Positions 28,244 to 37,911 of a stretch of 64,000 nucleotides of DNA are shown in pieces (position 1 is the stretch's first letter; every line of letters starts with the position of its first letter). The translations under genes and the position numbers were made by a program. The stretch is from positions 151,172 to 215,171 of the forward strand of contig NZ_JAVCAP010000002.1 of NCBI RefSeq assembly GCF_030769565.1, read 5' to 3'. This DNA is from Methylophilus aquaticus (lineage in GTDB: Bacteria; Pseudomonadota; Gammaproteobacteria; Burkholderiales; Methylophilaceae). The notes below the pieces were generated by a model. It ran no database searches. It was not told where the DNA came from and saw only the letters and a program-made list of their open reading frames with translations.

Positions 28244-29188
28244 ATGGTGCTGACCTTTCAACAAATTATTTTAAAACTGCAAGAGTACTGGGATAAACAA
28301 GGCTGCACCTTGTTGCAACCGTATGACATGGAAGTCGGTGCCGGCACCAGCCATACCGCAACTTTTCTGCGTGCCTTGGGCCCGGAGCCATGGAAAGCGG
28401 CCTATGTACAGCCAAGTCGCCGCCCCAAAGATGGCCGTTATGGCGAGAACCCCAACCGTTTGCAGCATTACTATCAGTTCCAGGTAGTGCTCAAACCAGC
28501 CCCTGCCAATATTCTTGAGCTCTATCTGGGGTCGCTCGAAGCGCTGGGCTTTGACCTAAAGGAAAATGACATCCGTTTTGTGGAGGATGACTGGGAAAAC
28601 CCCACACTGGGCGCCTGGGGGTTGGGCTGGGAAGTCTGGCTCAACGGCATGGAAGTCACGCAGTTTACCTATTTCCAGCAAGTCGGCGGTATCAACTGTA
28701 AACCGATTACCGGCGAAATTACCTATGGCCTGGAACGTCTGGCCATGTATCTGCAAGGCGTGGAAAACGTCTATGACCTCGAATATTCGCCCGGTGTGAA
28801 GTATGGCGACGTATTCCACCAGAACGAGGTGGAGCAATCGACTTATAACTTCGAGCATTCTGATGTCGACTTTCTGTTCACGGCCTTTAATGCGCATGAA
28901 AAACAGGCTAAACATCTGATGGAAAATCAGCTGGCATTGCCAGGCTATGAGCAAGTGCTCAAGGCTGCGCACACCTTTAACCTGCTGGATGCACGTGGTG
29001 CGATCTCGGTTACCGAGCGTGCGGCCTATATTGGCCGCATCCGTAATCTTGCCCGCAGTGTTGCTGCCAGCTACCTTGACAGCCGCGCGCGTCTGGGCTT
29101 CCCGATGGCGCCCAAAGCCTGGGCCGAAGAAGTCCTGACCAAGCTTGAGAGTGAAAAAGCCGAACAAAACAAGAAAGCCGCCGCATGA
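28244..29188 (+). CDS. glyQ: Glycyl-tRNA synthetase alpha subunit
   Basis: Class II catalytic subunit of the alpha2beta2 enzyme. Motifs include [48 protein letters not shown] and [19 protein letters not shown]. The ATG at 28244 is preferred over an earlier in-frame start at 28220, which adds eight unlike residues. The stop overlaps glyS by four bases (ATGA). Confidence 0.97.
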   Translation: MVLTFQQIILKLQEYWDKQGCTLLQPYDMEVGAGTSHTATFLRALGPEPWKAAYVQPSRRPKDGRYGENPNRLQHYYQFQVVLKPAPANILELYLGSLEALGFDLKENDIRFVEDDWENPTLGAWGLGWEVWLNGMEVTQFTYFQQVGGINCKPITGEITYGLERLAMYLQGVENVYDLEYSPGVKYGDVFHQNEVEQSTYNFEHSDVDFLFTAFNAHEKQAKHLMENQLALPGYEQVLKAAHTFNLLDARGAISVTERAAYIGRIRNLARSVAASYLDSRARLGFPMAPKAWAEEVLTKLESEKAEQNKKAAA

Positions 29189-31284
29189 CATCCCGTAATC
29201 TGTTAGTTGAATTGTTTGTAGAAGAACTGCCACCTAAAGCCTTGAATAAGTTGGGTGAGGCGTTCAGTACTGTGCTGTCCGAGTCATTGAAGTCACAAGG
29301 GTTGCTGGACGCCGCTTCTGTAGTGACCAGCTTTGCCTCACCACGCCGCCTGGCTGCGCATGTGACGGCAGTGGCCGACAAGGCCGCTGACAAGCAGGTG
29401 GCGCAGAAGTTGATGCCTGCCAGTGTGGGCCTGGATGCTAATGGTCAAGCCACGCCTGCTTTGCTCAAAAAACTGCAAGCCCTGGGCGCCGAGGCCTCTG
29501 CAGTTTCGGGCCTGCGCAAAGAGCATGATGGCAAAGCCGATATTTTGTTTTTTGACGCAATTCAGGCAGGTGCAACACTTGCTGAAGGCTTGAAGAAAGC
29601 TCTGGATGAAGCGCTGACCAAACTGCCCATTCCCAAAGTGATGACTTACCAGATCAATGATGGCTGGGAAAGTGTCAATTTTGTGCGTCCGGCGCATGGC
29701 CTGGTAGCGCTGCATGGCAGCGTCGTGGTGCCAGTATCTGTGCTGGGCTTGAATGCAGGCAACACCACCCATGGACATCGTTTTGAAGCCAGCCAGCCAG
29801 TCATTACCTTGAAAGATGCAGACAGTTACGCAGCACAACTGCGTGACGAAGGCGCCGTGATTGCCAGTTTTGCCGAGCGCAAGGCCGAAATTGCGCGCCA
29901 GATCAAGGTTGCGGCTGACAAACAAGGATTAACCCCGATTGAGGATGAAGCCTTGCTCGACGAAGTGACCGCGCTGGTCGAGCGTCCGAATGTATTACTG
30001 GGTCAGTTCGAGCAAGAATTTCTGACGGTACCGCAAGAGTGCCTGATTTTGACCATGAAGGCCAACCAGAAATACTTCCCGCTGCTCGATGCAAGCGGGA
30101 AGCTGACCAACAAGTTTCTGATCGTCTCCAACATCAATCCCGCGGATCCAGGTAAGGTCATTGGCGGTAACGAACGTGTGGTGCGTCCGCGTCTGGCCGA
30201 TGCCAAGTTTTTCTTTGATCAGGACCGCAAGAAAACGCTGGAAAGCCGTCTGGCGGGTCTGGGTAAAGTGGTCTATCACAACAAGCTGGGTTCACAGAGT
30301 GAGCGCAACGAGCGTGTAGTGGCCATTGCAACCCTGATCGCCCAGCAGTTGGGCGAGGCCGGGTTTGTCGCCAAGGTGGCGCAAGCAGCGCGTCTGTCCA
30401 AAGCCGACTTGATTACAGACATGGTAGGTGAGTTCCCCGAGTTGCAAGGCATTATGGGCCGCTACTATGCCCAGCATGAGGGGTTGGCTGATGATGTGGC
30501 GTACGCGATTGAAGATCATTATCGCCCCAGGTTTGCCGGAGATGCCTTGCCACGCAGCCAGGTTGGTGTGGTGGTGGCGCTGGCGGACAAACTGGAAACT
30601 CTGGTGGGCCTGTTTAGTATTGGTGAAAAGCCAACAGGTGATAAAGATCCGTTTGCCTTGCGCCGTCAGGCCCTGGGTATCTTGCGGATGCTGATAGAAA
30701 CCGATTTGCCTTTGGCTTTTGATACGTTGGTGGCGCAAACATTGTCAGTGTTTCATGGTAATCCTGAAGTGGCGGAGGCGATTCAGGCTTTCTGCTTTGA
30801 CCGGTTGGCCGTGAATTTACGTGACCAGGGGGCGAGTGCGCAGGAAGTCGATGCCGTATTGGCACTCACGCCCAGCTTGCTCAGTGAAATTTCACGCCGT
30901 CTGGCTGCCGTGCAGGCCTTTGCCAATCTGCCGGAAGCCCCGGCATTGGCCGCGGCGAACAAACGGGTGAGCAATATTCTGAAAAAGGTAGACGGCGAAG
31001 TGCGTGCCGAGGTCAATGCCAGCCTGTTGCAGGAGTCGGCCGAAAAAGCACTCCATCAGGCCTTGGCCGAAGTCACCCCAAAAGCGGACCAGCTATTTGA
31101 TGCGGGTGACTATGCAGGGTCATTGCAAGCACTGGCGGTGCTTAAGGCACCGGTAGACACTTTCTTTGATGCAGTGATGGTCAATGCAGATGACCCGGCA
31201 CTCAAGGCCAACCGTCTGGGCTTGCTGGCAACCTTGCATCAGGCAATGAATCGCGTGGCCGATTTGTCCAAATTAGCGAGTTAA
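29185..31284 (+). CDS. glyS: Glycyl-tRNA synthetase beta subunit
   Basis: The tRNA-recognition subunit that partners GlyQ. Family stretches include [34 protein letters not shown] and [19 protein letters not shown]. The length of 699 residues is normal. It is followed by a paired-hairpin repeat before gmhB, so the message may end there. Confidence 0.97.
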   Translation: MTSRNLLVELFVEELPPKALNKLGEAFSTVLSESLKSQGLLDAASVVTSFASPRRLAAHVTAVADKAADKQVAQKLMPASVGLDANGQATPALLKKLQALGAEASAVSGLRKEHDGKADILFFDAIQAGATLAEGLKKALDEALTKLPIPKVMTYQINDGWESVNFVRPAHGLVALHGSVVVPVSVLGLNAGNTTHGHRFEASQPVITLKDADSYAAQLRDEGAVIASFAERKAEIARQIKVAADKQGLTPIEDEALLDEVTALVERPNVLLGQFEQEFLTVPQECLILTMKANQKYFPLLDASGKLTNKFLIVSNINPADPGKVIGGNERVVRPRLADAKFFFDQDRKKTLESRLAGLGKVVYHNKLGSQSERNERVVAIATLIAQQLGEAGFVAKVAQAARLSKADLITDMVGEFPELQGIMGRYYAQHEGLADDVAYAIEDHYRPRFAGDALPRSQVGVVVALADKLETLVGLFSIGEKPTGDKDPFALRRQALGILRMLIETDLPLAFDTLVAQTLSVFHGNPEVAEAIQAFCFDRLAVNLRDQGASAQEVDAVLALTPSLLSEISRRLAAVQAFANLPEAPALAAANKRVSNILKKVDGEVRAEVNASLLQESAEKALHQALAEVTPKADQLFDAGDYAGSLQALAVLKAPVDTFFDAVMVNADDPALKANRLGLLATLHQAMNRVADLSKLAS

Positions 31285-31307
31285 ATCAGCATGCTTCCTA
31301 ATTTCGC

Positions 31308-31380
31308 CATTCCTGCGAAAGCGGGAATCCATTTTAGGTTTTATACATTCAAATTGGATTCCCGCTTTCGCGGGAATGAC
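31308..31380. repeat. Paired-hairpin intergenic repeat, copy 1
   Basis: Two hairpins in head-to-head layout. The first has arms 31309-31316 and 31321-31328 with loop GAAA; the second has arms 31358-31365 and 31370-31377 with loop TTTC. The second reads ATTCCCGC/GCGGGAAT and ends in GAC. They are separated by about 29 bases. The layout recurs at 44088-44161. This resembles REP/BIME or dRS3-like elements; it lies between glyS and gmhB and may also attenuate transcription. Confidence 0.8.
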
Positions 31381-31408
31381 GGAGTGAACAAATGAAGCTC
31401 GTACACCT

Positions 31409-31951
31409 ATGAAATTAGTTATCCTTGACCGCGATGGTGTGATTAACCAAGACAGCGTCACTTTTATCAAAAATCCCAACGAGTGGATTCCGATCCCCGG
31501 CAGTCTGGAAGCGATTGCCTTGCTAAACCAGCATGGGTATCGCGTGGCCGTGGCCACCAACCAGTCCGGCATTGCGCGAGGGTATTTTGATATGGCGACG
31601 CTGAATGCGATTCACGACAAAATGCACAAAGCGCTTTCTCAGGTGGGCGGACGCATTGATGCGTTGTTCTATTGCCCGCATGCGGCAGAAGACGATTGCG
31701 ATTGTCGCAAGCCAAAAACCGGCATGATTGAAGAAATCGGTCGCCGTTTTAATGTCGAACTTGCGCGTGTTGCGGGGGTAGGTGATGCTTTGCGCGATTT
31801 GCAGGCCTTTGCCGATGCCGGTTGTCAGCCAGTGCTGGTGCGTACTGGCAAGGGTGAAGAAACACTGGCGCAAGGTAACTTGCCAGCAAATACACAAATC
31901 ATGTCAGACCTTGCAGCAGCGGTGCAATATATCGTCAAGGGTGAAAAGTAA
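31409..31951 (+). CDS. gmhB: D-glycero-D-manno-heptose 1,7-bisphosphate 7-phosphatase
   Basis: HAD-type phosphatase in ADP-heptose synthesis for the LPS inner core. The nucleophile motif is ILDRDGVINQDS, motif II is VAVATNQSGIARG, the zinc-binding loop reads YCPHAAEDDCDCRKPKTGM, and the last HAD motif is VGDALRDLQAF. It has 180 residues. Its stop overlaps the acyltransferase start by one base. Confidence 0.94.
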   Translation: MKLVILDRDGVINQDSVTFIKNPNEWIPIPGSLEAIALLNQHGYRVAVATNQSGIARGYFDMATLNAIHDKMHKALSQVGGRIDALFYCPHAAEDDCDCRKPKTGMIEEIGRRFNVELARVAGVGDALRDLQAFADAGCQPVLVRTGKGEETLAQGNLPANTQIMSDLAAAVQYIVKGEK

Positions 31952-32664
31952 TGCAAATGGCAATATTGACTGTGCGTGCCATATTGTTTTATATCGGCAT
32001 GTTTGCGCTGTCTGTTCCGTTCTCCTTGTTGGCCATTCTTTTAATCCCGCTACCAGCAGTCACCCGCTCGCGCATGGTTAGTGGCTGGGCATTTGGCGTG
32101 ATCTGGTGGCTGAAAGTCACCTGTAACCTGCGCTATACGGTCCGCGGCCGTGAACATCTGCCTGCAGGCTCGTATGTTATTCTTTCCAAACACCAGTCAG
32201 CCTGGGAGACCATTTGCTTGCAATGCATTTTTCCGCCGCAAATATGGGTGATGAAAAAGGAACTGATGATGATTCCTTTTTTAGGCTGGGCATTTTGGGC
32301 ACTGGATGCCATCCCGATTGACCGTAGCTCTGGCCGCGAGGCACTGAAAAAATTGGTGATCAATGGCAAAGAACGGCTCAAGCGCGGCTTGTGCGTAGTG
32401 ATTTTTCCTGAAGGCACCCGGACAGCACCAGATACGCGTGCCAAATATCATATCGGCGGTGCGTGGCTGGCCTCGCACACCCAGTCTGTTGTAGTGCCCG
32501 TGGCCCATAATGCGGGGCGTTACTGGCGTAAAAACTCTATTCTCAAATACCCTGGAGTGATTCAGGTGGTGATTGGCAAGCCGATTGAAACGTCAGGGCT
32601 TAAGGCAGATGCCGTGAACAAGCTGGTTGAAGACTGGATTGAAGCGGAGATGTTGCAGCTGTGA
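31951..32664 (+). CDS. PlsC-type 1-acylglycerol-3-phosphate acyltransferase
   Basis: Membrane-associated lysophospholipid acyltransferase of phosphatidic acid synthesis. After one or two N-terminal hydrophobic segments, motif I reads SKHQSAWET, so the usual HxxxxD is HxxxxE; motif III is VIFPEGTRTAPDT. Later FPEGTR-type and VPVAHNAG segments are intact. The acidic swap is conservative and I recall it in other betaproteobacterial members. It is coupled to gmhB upstream and to the YgjP-type gene downstream. Confidence 0.85.
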   Translation: MQMAILTVRAILFYIGMFALSVPFSLLAILLIPLPAVTRSRMVSGWAFGVIWWLKVTCNLRYTVRGREHLPAGSYVILSKHQSAWETICLQCIFPPQIWVMKKELMMIPFLGWAFWALDAIPIDRSSGREALKKLVINGKERLKRGLCVVIFPEGTRTAPDTRAKYHIGGAWLASHTQSVVVPVAHNAGRYWRKNSILKYPGVIQVVIGKPIETSGLKADAVNKLVEDWIEAEMLQL

Positions 32665-33374
32665 TGGCACAGCAGTTACAACTGCCGGATGGGCAAACTA
32701 TTGCCTATCTGCTCGATCTGCGCGTGCGCAAAACCATCGGCCTTAAAATCACCGCACAAGGGCTGGTTGTACACGCCCCCAAACGTATCTCGTCCAAGCA
32801 GTTGCAACAGGTGTTGCTGCAGAAAGCTGGCTGGATACAACAAAAACTGGCACTGCGCGCAGCAAACCAGGTCGCCCCCATGCAGTGGGTAGATGGCGAA
32901 CCATTGCTATTTATGGGGCAGGATATCACCTTGTCACTGATCAGGCATCCGACCAGCAAAGCCGTGGCGCTGGAGGGAAGTCAACTGGTCGTGCGCAGTC
33001 CCCATATTGGCAATCAGGCATGGGTGGCGCGCAAAGTGCTGCACTGGTATACGCAGCAAGCCTTGCCGGATTTTAGCCGCCGCGTACAATTGGTGGCCGC
33101 ACAGATGGGGGAAAAGGTGACTTCTGTCGCCTTGTCCAATGCCAGGTCACGCTGGGGGAGCTGCAACAGCCGCAAACAAATCCGTCTCAACTGGCGCCTG
33201 ATTCAGGCGCCGCCGCATATCATTCAATATGTGGTCTGTCATGAAATGGCCCATCTCAGGGAAATGAACCACTCAGGCAGATTTTATGCGGTACTGGAAA
33301 GTCTGTTTGCCAAACACTTGTCTGCAGAGAAAGAAATGAAAGCGCTCTCGTCAATTTTGCATCGCATGGCTTAA
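32664..33374 (+). CDS. YgjP/SprT-like metallopeptidase (M48-type, DUF45)
   Basis: A putative zinc peptidase of about 236 residues. The zinc motif is VVCHEMAHLREMNHSGRFY, giving HExxH plus a downstream His. The N-terminal half holds the family pattern RVRKTIGLKITAQGLVVHAP and the segment SRWGSCNSRKQIRLNWRL. The cellular target is unknown. The ATG at 32664 shares a base with the preceding stop; a GTG at 32661 is also possible. Confidence 0.87.
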   Translation: MAQQLQLPDGQTIAYLLDLRVRKTIGLKITAQGLVVHAPKRISSKQLQQVLLQKAGWIQQKLALRAANQVAPMQWVDGEPLLFMGQDITLSLIRHPTSKAVALEGSQLVVRSPHIGNQAWVARKVLHWYTQQALPDFSRRVQLVAAQMGEKVTSVALSNARSRWGSCNSRKQIRLNWRLIQAPPHIIQYVVCHEMAHLREMNHSGRFYAVLESLFAKHLSAEKEMKALSSILHRMA

Positions 33375-33500
33375 ACGGTTAGGGCCATGGACTGATGATA
33401 ACGGCTAAAAAATGAGGCTGCGTAGCTATACATCAGACAAATGGTTTGTGTCACGCCCTGAATTAGGCACTCTTTTTATTTGATGCATGCATTTAATCGT

Positions 33501-34466
33501 TCACACTGTTTTCTGCCAACCTAAACGAGATTTAACCAAGTCAGGCAGGTAAGTTGCAATAATAAGCAGCCCTGCTAATGTCAGAAATAGCCATTTCACT
33601 GAATAGGCGGTCACAAATTTGGCTGCCGGAGTTTGTGATTGCACAAAGTCATAAAATGCCGGTTGGTCCACACCTTCGATATATTGTCCCTTGATATCCG
33701 ATGCCAGCGCTTTCAAATGGTCCACATCCTGGCTGGATAAATAACGGTCAAATTCTGCGTAGGCCACCGGCGGGTCCGGATCGTCTTTACTGGCATCGTT
33801 GTAATTCACGCCGCCACCGGCACTTTCAGCAGCTGCGTCGGTGCCCCAATAGCCAATAAACTTGTTGTTGGCATTAAAGCGTTTGATAGGCGCAGGCTCG
33901 GAGCCGCCCACGCCGACAAAAATCACGTTTTTGCCGATGCGCACATCACTGATATCCAGCTTGTTAATGCCGTTAGCTTTTGGTGCTTCATCACCATCGG
34001 TAAAAAACAACATCTGCGCCGGAATATTCAGGTAATCAAACGTCGCTTCCGCAGCTTTCACGCCAAAGGTCATACGGCTATTGCCGCTCCAGGCCATACG
34101 CCATTCCAGGTGATTGATGCTATCAGTAATGATGTCAAAGTTAGCGCACACTTCCAGTGGCATAAAGAGTAGCGCCACATTCTCCGCCGCAAATACACCC
34201 ACGCTGACATAGGTGCCGCAAGGCGAGGTTTTCACCACTTGCTTCATCAAATGCTGGGTATAAGCCAGGCGCGTCGCCGGTTTATTGTCTATCTTGGTAT
34301 CTTCCGCATTCATGCTCTGCGAAATATCAGCCAGCAACAAATAGTTATGTACTTCCTGCTTGAGCTGGATTTCCGGCTTGACCAAAGCCAGCACCAGAAA
34401 AATCATGGCACACACCAGAAAAGCAGTTTCGTAGTTTTCTTTTAGCAGACGAAAAAAGTGTTTCAT
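33501..34466 (-). CDS. mxaL: Methanol dehydrogenase maturation protein MxaL
   Basis: Von Willebrand factor A protein of the mxa accessory set needed for Ca-dependent methanol dehydrogenase, probably for metal insertion. One N-terminal membrane helix (YETAFLVCAMIFLVLALV) precedes the VWA domain, where the metal-ion adhesion site is degenerate but readable in LLADISQSMNAED; a second membrane helix lies near the C-terminus (KWLFLTLAGLLIIATYL). It is the last gene of the operon and overlaps mxaK by four bases. Confidence 0.85.
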   Translation of the reverse strand: MKHFFRLLKENYETAFLVCAMIFLVLALVKPEIQLKQEVHNYLLLADISQSMNAEDTKIDNKPATRLAYTQHLMKQVVKTSPCGTYVSVGVFAAENVALLFMPLEVCANFDIITDSINHLEWRMAWSGNSRMTFGVKAAEATFDYLNIPAQMLFFTDGDEAPKANGINKLDISDVRIGKNVIFVGVGGSEPAPIKRFNANNKFIGYWGTDAAAESAGGGVNYNDASKDDPDPPVAYAEFDRYLSSQDVDHLKALASDIKGQYIEGVDQPAFYDFVQSQTPAAKFVTAYSVKWLFLTLAGLLIIATYLPDLVKSRLGWQKTV

Positions 34467-35026
34467 GGCAACCCCTGTGGCAGGTTACTGATTTCTAGGC
34501 CGGACGGATCCTGTGGCACGGTTTTAATATGTTTGGGAATCACGCCGTGCAGCAGGCTGAGGTTAAACTTGGCTGCCTGGTTAGCCGGGTCCAGCCTCAG
34601 GGCCTGCTCATAAGAAGCACGTGCCTGTAAATAATCAAACTTGGCCTGTTCCTGGATGGCGCCATCAGCCTCCACCAGACGTTGCAAGCCGGAGCGGAAC
34701 AAGTGGTTGCCGATATTAAAATGAATCTGCGATTTCAACGCCTGGCTTGGCGCGAACATAGGCTCATCCTGCTTTTTGGGCGCTTCCAGCAACTGGCCAA
34801 AGTTCTGGCTGGCATGCTTGAAATTGCCGGTTTTACCCTGCTGGTAGGCGTCGGAAAACTTCTGGTGAAACGGGAACGGGTCACCCTCCAGCACCTCACC
34901 ACGCTGCAATAAGCTATTGGCCTTTGCAATGTGATTTACCTGGAAACCTTCGTAGACACTGCCAACCAGCCCCACGAACAGCAGCAGTCCCAACACCTGG
35001 TTTTTGCGCGTTAAATGGTTTTTCAT
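34463..35026 (-). CDS. mxaK: Methanol dehydrogenase accessory protein MxaK
   Basis: A membrane-anchored protein of 187 residues. The N-terminal helix is VLGLLLFVGLVGSVYEGF; the periplasmic part contains a TPR-like stretch (YLQARASYEQALRLDPANQA). Identification rests mainly on position between the two VWA genes of the mxa cluster. It overlaps both neighbours by four bases (ATGA), so the three are strictly coupled. Confidence 0.8.
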   Translation of the reverse strand: MKNHLTRKNQVLGLLLFVGLVGSVYEGFQVNHIAKANSLLQRGEVLEGDPFPFHQKFSDAYQQGKTGNFKHASQNFGQLLEAPKKQDEPMFAPSQALKSQIHFNIGNHLFRSGLQRLVEADGAIQEQAKFDYLQARASYEQALRLDPANQAAKFNLSLLHGVIPKHIKTVPQDPSGLEISNLPQGLP

Positions 35027-35988
35027 TCATACACCTTCAAATTTTTAATACCGAGAATTAACAACACTAACACCAGCGCAGTGATCACGAATATTTTTGA
35101 ATAATCAAACCCGGCGATGGTTTCGGTATATTTAATGACCTTTTTTTCGCGTGAATCGATGTCATTAATCGCCGATTGCAAGGTTTCCGGATTGTCTGCT
35201 TCGTAAGCCTTATATTTCAGCCCTAAGGACTGGAAGTATTTATGCAGCACTATCGAGTTGGGCGTGCGGCCTTCGCCGTATTCGTCCTTGGAAAAAATAC
35301 TGGCTTCGCCCGGTTCACGTAACATGATCCAGTAGATACTTAGCTTGCGGCTCTTCAGGCGCTCACTTAGTAAAAATTTCACGCGTGGACTCAGCTTGCC
35401 CGCGCCATCCGACAATAGAATCACGGCGCGTGAGCCGGAGCTCTGGATGTTATCGAACAGGCCGACCGCTTCAGTTAACCCGGCACCGATATTGGTCTGG
35501 TTTAACGACGGGCTGGTGGCCGCCACAATCGCCGCATGAATCGCATCGCGGTTGGTGGTAATTTTGATGCCATACAAGGCCGAATTGGTAAAACCGACCA
35601 CCCCCATCATGTCATTCGGACGTGAATCAATAAACTGGGTAATAATCCGGCGCGCGGTGGCGGATTTGATCTCCGCCACATGGCCGGATGAATCCCCGGC
35701 AAACGGGTGGTCCATACTGACACTGCGATCTATCACCATCACCGTCTGCGCACCTTTGCCTACACGTGGTACCAGCTCATCAGAACCGCGCGGAGATGCC
35801 AGCGCAATGATGATGCTCAGCAACAGCAAAGACATAATGACTTTGACTGCCAGGTTCAGCCGGTCAGAAAACAGGTCTTCGGGCACGATGTCCAGCCAGC
35901 TGTAATGCTGGCCTTGATGGCCTTTTAACCAGAAAGGCAGTAACGCAATCGGCAATAGCGCAAATGCCCACGGATATAAAATAATCAT
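35023..35988 (-). CDS. mxaC: Methanol dehydrogenase accessory VWA protein MxaC
   Basis: VWA-domain protein with N-terminal membrane segments (PWAFALLPIALLPFWLKG and VIMSLLLLSIIIALASP) and a C-terminal helix (ITALVLVLLILGI). The adhesion-site motif is intact as MVIDRSVSMDHPF, with the later ILLSDGAGKLSP. The ATG at 35988 overlaps the mxaA stop; an earlier start at 36006 is less likely. Together with MxaL it gives the cluster two VWA proteins, as in other mxa operons. Confidence 0.87.
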   Translation of the reverse strand: MIILYPWAFALLPIALLPFWLKGHQGQHYSWLDIVPEDLFSDRLNLAVKVIMSLLLLSIIIALASPRGSDELVPRVGKGAQTVMVIDRSVSMDHPFAGDSSGHVAEIKSATARRIITQFIDSRPNDMMGVVGFTNSALYGIKITTNRDAIHAAIVAATSPSLNQTNIGAGLTEAVGLFDNIQSSGSRAVILLSDGAGKLSPRVKFLLSERLKSRKLSIYWIMLREPGEASIFSKDEYGEGRTPNSIVLHKYFQSLGLKYKAYEADNPETLQSAINDIDSREKKVIKYTETIAGFDYSKIFVITALVLVLLILGIKNLKVYE

Positions 35989-36953
35989 GCCACGCCCCGC
36001 TCGCAATCACGCAGTTGCTTGCTGAGTTGTAGCAGTTGCGCAATCACCTGGCGGCTGTCACGGGTTTTAACGTCATACAGCGATTGGTTAGACGCTTCAA
36101 AGAATTGTGTGATCTCGCTTTGCATGCCTTTAAAGCTCGGACGCAAACTGACAAACGCTTCCACATCATGCGCAAAAATATTCGCACCATAATGCTGGTT
36201 AAATGCCTGGTGCAAGTAGACCAAAGCCTGCTTTTCTTCTACCGCTGTTTTCGGTTTGGATGACTTTGCCAACCGCTTGAGTTGCCGATGGGCACGGGCA
36301 AACGCGCCGCCCATAAAAGGTAGCCAGTGACCATCCGCATTGATGTAAAGCAGCGCGGCGAGGCTAGCAATCAACAGGGTCAAAAATAGCCCCAATCGTT
36401 GCTGATCTGCGCGGCTGTCAATCAGCGGCGTTTTAAATTCTGGCAGCAAATTCTTCTTGGCCGTGGCGGTGCCGCCAGTCACCAGCGGTGAAAACCAGAA
36501 TCCCCAGGCGGGCACCTCTATAGTCGCTGCAGTCGTGCTGGTGAATGTGAGTTTTTCAACGGGCAAATGCATCACACTCGGGTAAGTGCTGACAGCAAAG
36601 ACCTGGTAGCTGAGTTGCAAGGTGTATTGAGTGTGGCCGGATTGTGACTTGGTTTGTAACGCCACGTCGACCAACTCAATGCCGTCATGCTTGCTGCCTT
36701 TTTTAGGCAAGGCATTGTCGGCCAGTGTATACGCTGTTGGCGCATCGACCACCACCGTCCTGCTCAGCACATCGCCTATATGCACACCATTGCTAGATGG
36801 CGGATTAGTCACGATTAACTTTGGAGCCATAGCTTGCGCAGATGATACTGTATGCTCTGCCATCACGACATTGGCCGTGGATAATATGCTCGCAACTAGC
36901 AGCAGGCCTTGCATCGCCTTGCGGTTCGTCATGTTATAAATCTGTTTTGGCAT
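35985..36953 (-). CDS. mxaA: Methanol dehydrogenase accessory protein MxaA
   Basis: A secreted and membrane-anchored protein of about 322 residues, needed for active Ca-containing methanol dehydrogenase in methylotrophs where it was studied. A signal peptide ends near NVVMAEH, an extracytoplasmic domain follows, and a central membrane helix (LGLFLTLLIASLAALLYI) leads to a cytosolic C-terminus rich in helices. Starts at 36953 or 36932 both keep the signal. Assignment rests on architecture and place in the operon. Confidence 0.82.
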   Translation of the reverse strand: MPKQIYNMTNRKAMQGLLLVASILSTANVVMAEHTVSSAQAMAPKLIVTNPPSSNGVHIGDVLSRTVVVDAPTAYTLADNALPKKGSKHDGIELVDVALQTKSQSGHTQYTLQLSYQVFAVSTYPSVMHLPVEKLTFTSTTAATIEVPAWGFWFSPLVTGGTATAKKNLLPEFKTPLIDSRADQQRLGLFLTLLIASLAALLYINADGHWLPFMGGAFARAHRQLKRLAKSSKPKTAVEEKQALVYLHQAFNQHYGANIFAHDVEAFVSLRPSFKGMQSEITQFFEASNQSLYDVKTRDSRQVIAQLLQLSKQLRDCERGVA

Positions 36954-36997
36954 GGTTGTCTATTTCGCTTATTTAACTGGTTATCACACTTGTTTGG

Positions 36998-37903
36998 TCA
37001 CATGGCTTGTTCAAAATAATGCGTCATCAGCTCGGGCCTGTAGTCGTCTTGCATAAACAGTGCCGGGCTATCAAACCTCAAAAACAAGGCCTCCAGCGCA
37101 AGCCTACGCGCATTAAACGCATCCAGGAACTTGGCTTTCACTTCACTGCGGAAAAACAGCGTGCGGTTCAAGCCGGTTTCGAGGTCTATCATGGTGCCAA
37201 AGCCAAACTTGGGCAGCTTTTTGTATTCTTCATCGTCCCACAGCACGATGGGGATTACTTTATGTGTAGACATCGCCAGCAAGGTCTTTTCAATCATGCT
37301 AAGTGGCATATGGAAGTCTGAAATCCAGAACACCAGCGCGCGTGTTTGGCCGAGAAAGTTAGGCACATCCGTCACACCTTCCACCCCTATCCGCAGTTGC
37401 TGGTAATCGTGTAACAAGGCAATGGCAGCTTTACTCTGGTGCAAGTTGCGGCTTAACGGCAAGGTGAAATCTTCGATCACCTGCTGGTTGTAACCAATAA
37501 ACCCGAACAAATCACCCGCGTTGTACGCCGAATGCGCCACCGCAGTGGCGATTTCTACCGCGGTATCCAGTTTGCGTTTACGTCCCCGAAATTGCATGGA
37601 GCTGGACAAATCACACACGGCATAAATGGGTGTGGTGCTGTCCTGGTTAAATTGCCGCACCTGCACCTGCTCAAACGGGTCACGTATGGTCTGCCGTATA
37701 TCCATGCGCCTGGCATCCGGGTAATCCACCAGGTTCACAATGCCACGGTAATCAGAGCCTAAGCCACGCTGTGTACCAGAGTGATCCCCCAGTTGGATGC
37801 TGTCGGACTTCCAGCCAATCACATACTCAAATGGCCGTGCATAATTCGCCTCATCCTGTTGCTCAGAGGCTTTGTCGGCTTTTTTAATGAATGAACGTAT
37901 CAT
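36998..37903 (-). CDS. mxaS: Methanol dehydrogenase accessory protein MxaS (DUF58)
   Basis: DUF58 protein of 301 residues with a degenerate VWA fold. The N-terminal part reads YVIGWKSDSIQLGDHSG and the DUF58-typical YPDARRMDIRQT; the metal-site remnant is YAVCDLSSSMQFRGRKRK. DUF58 proteins work with MoxR-type ATPases, which fits the mxaR gene eight bases upstream. Probably cytosolic, acting on the membrane-bound MxaA, MxaC and MxaL. Confidence 0.88.
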   Translation of the reverse strand: MIRSFIKKADKASEQQDEANYARPFEYVIGWKSDSIQLGDHSGTQRGLGSDYRGIVNLVDYPDARRMDIRQTIRDPFEQVQVRQFNQDSTTPIYAVCDLSSSMQFRGRKRKLDTAVEIATAVAHSAYNAGDLFGFIGYNQQVIEDFTLPLSRNLHQSKAAIALLHDYQQLRIGVEGVTDVPNFLGQTRALVFWISDFHMPLSMIEKTLLAMSTHKVIPIVLWDDEEYKKLPKFGFGTMIDLETGLNRTLFFRSEVKAKFLDAFNARRLALEALFLRFDSPALFMQDDYRPELMTHYFEQAM

Positions 37904-37911
37904 TTGCAGGG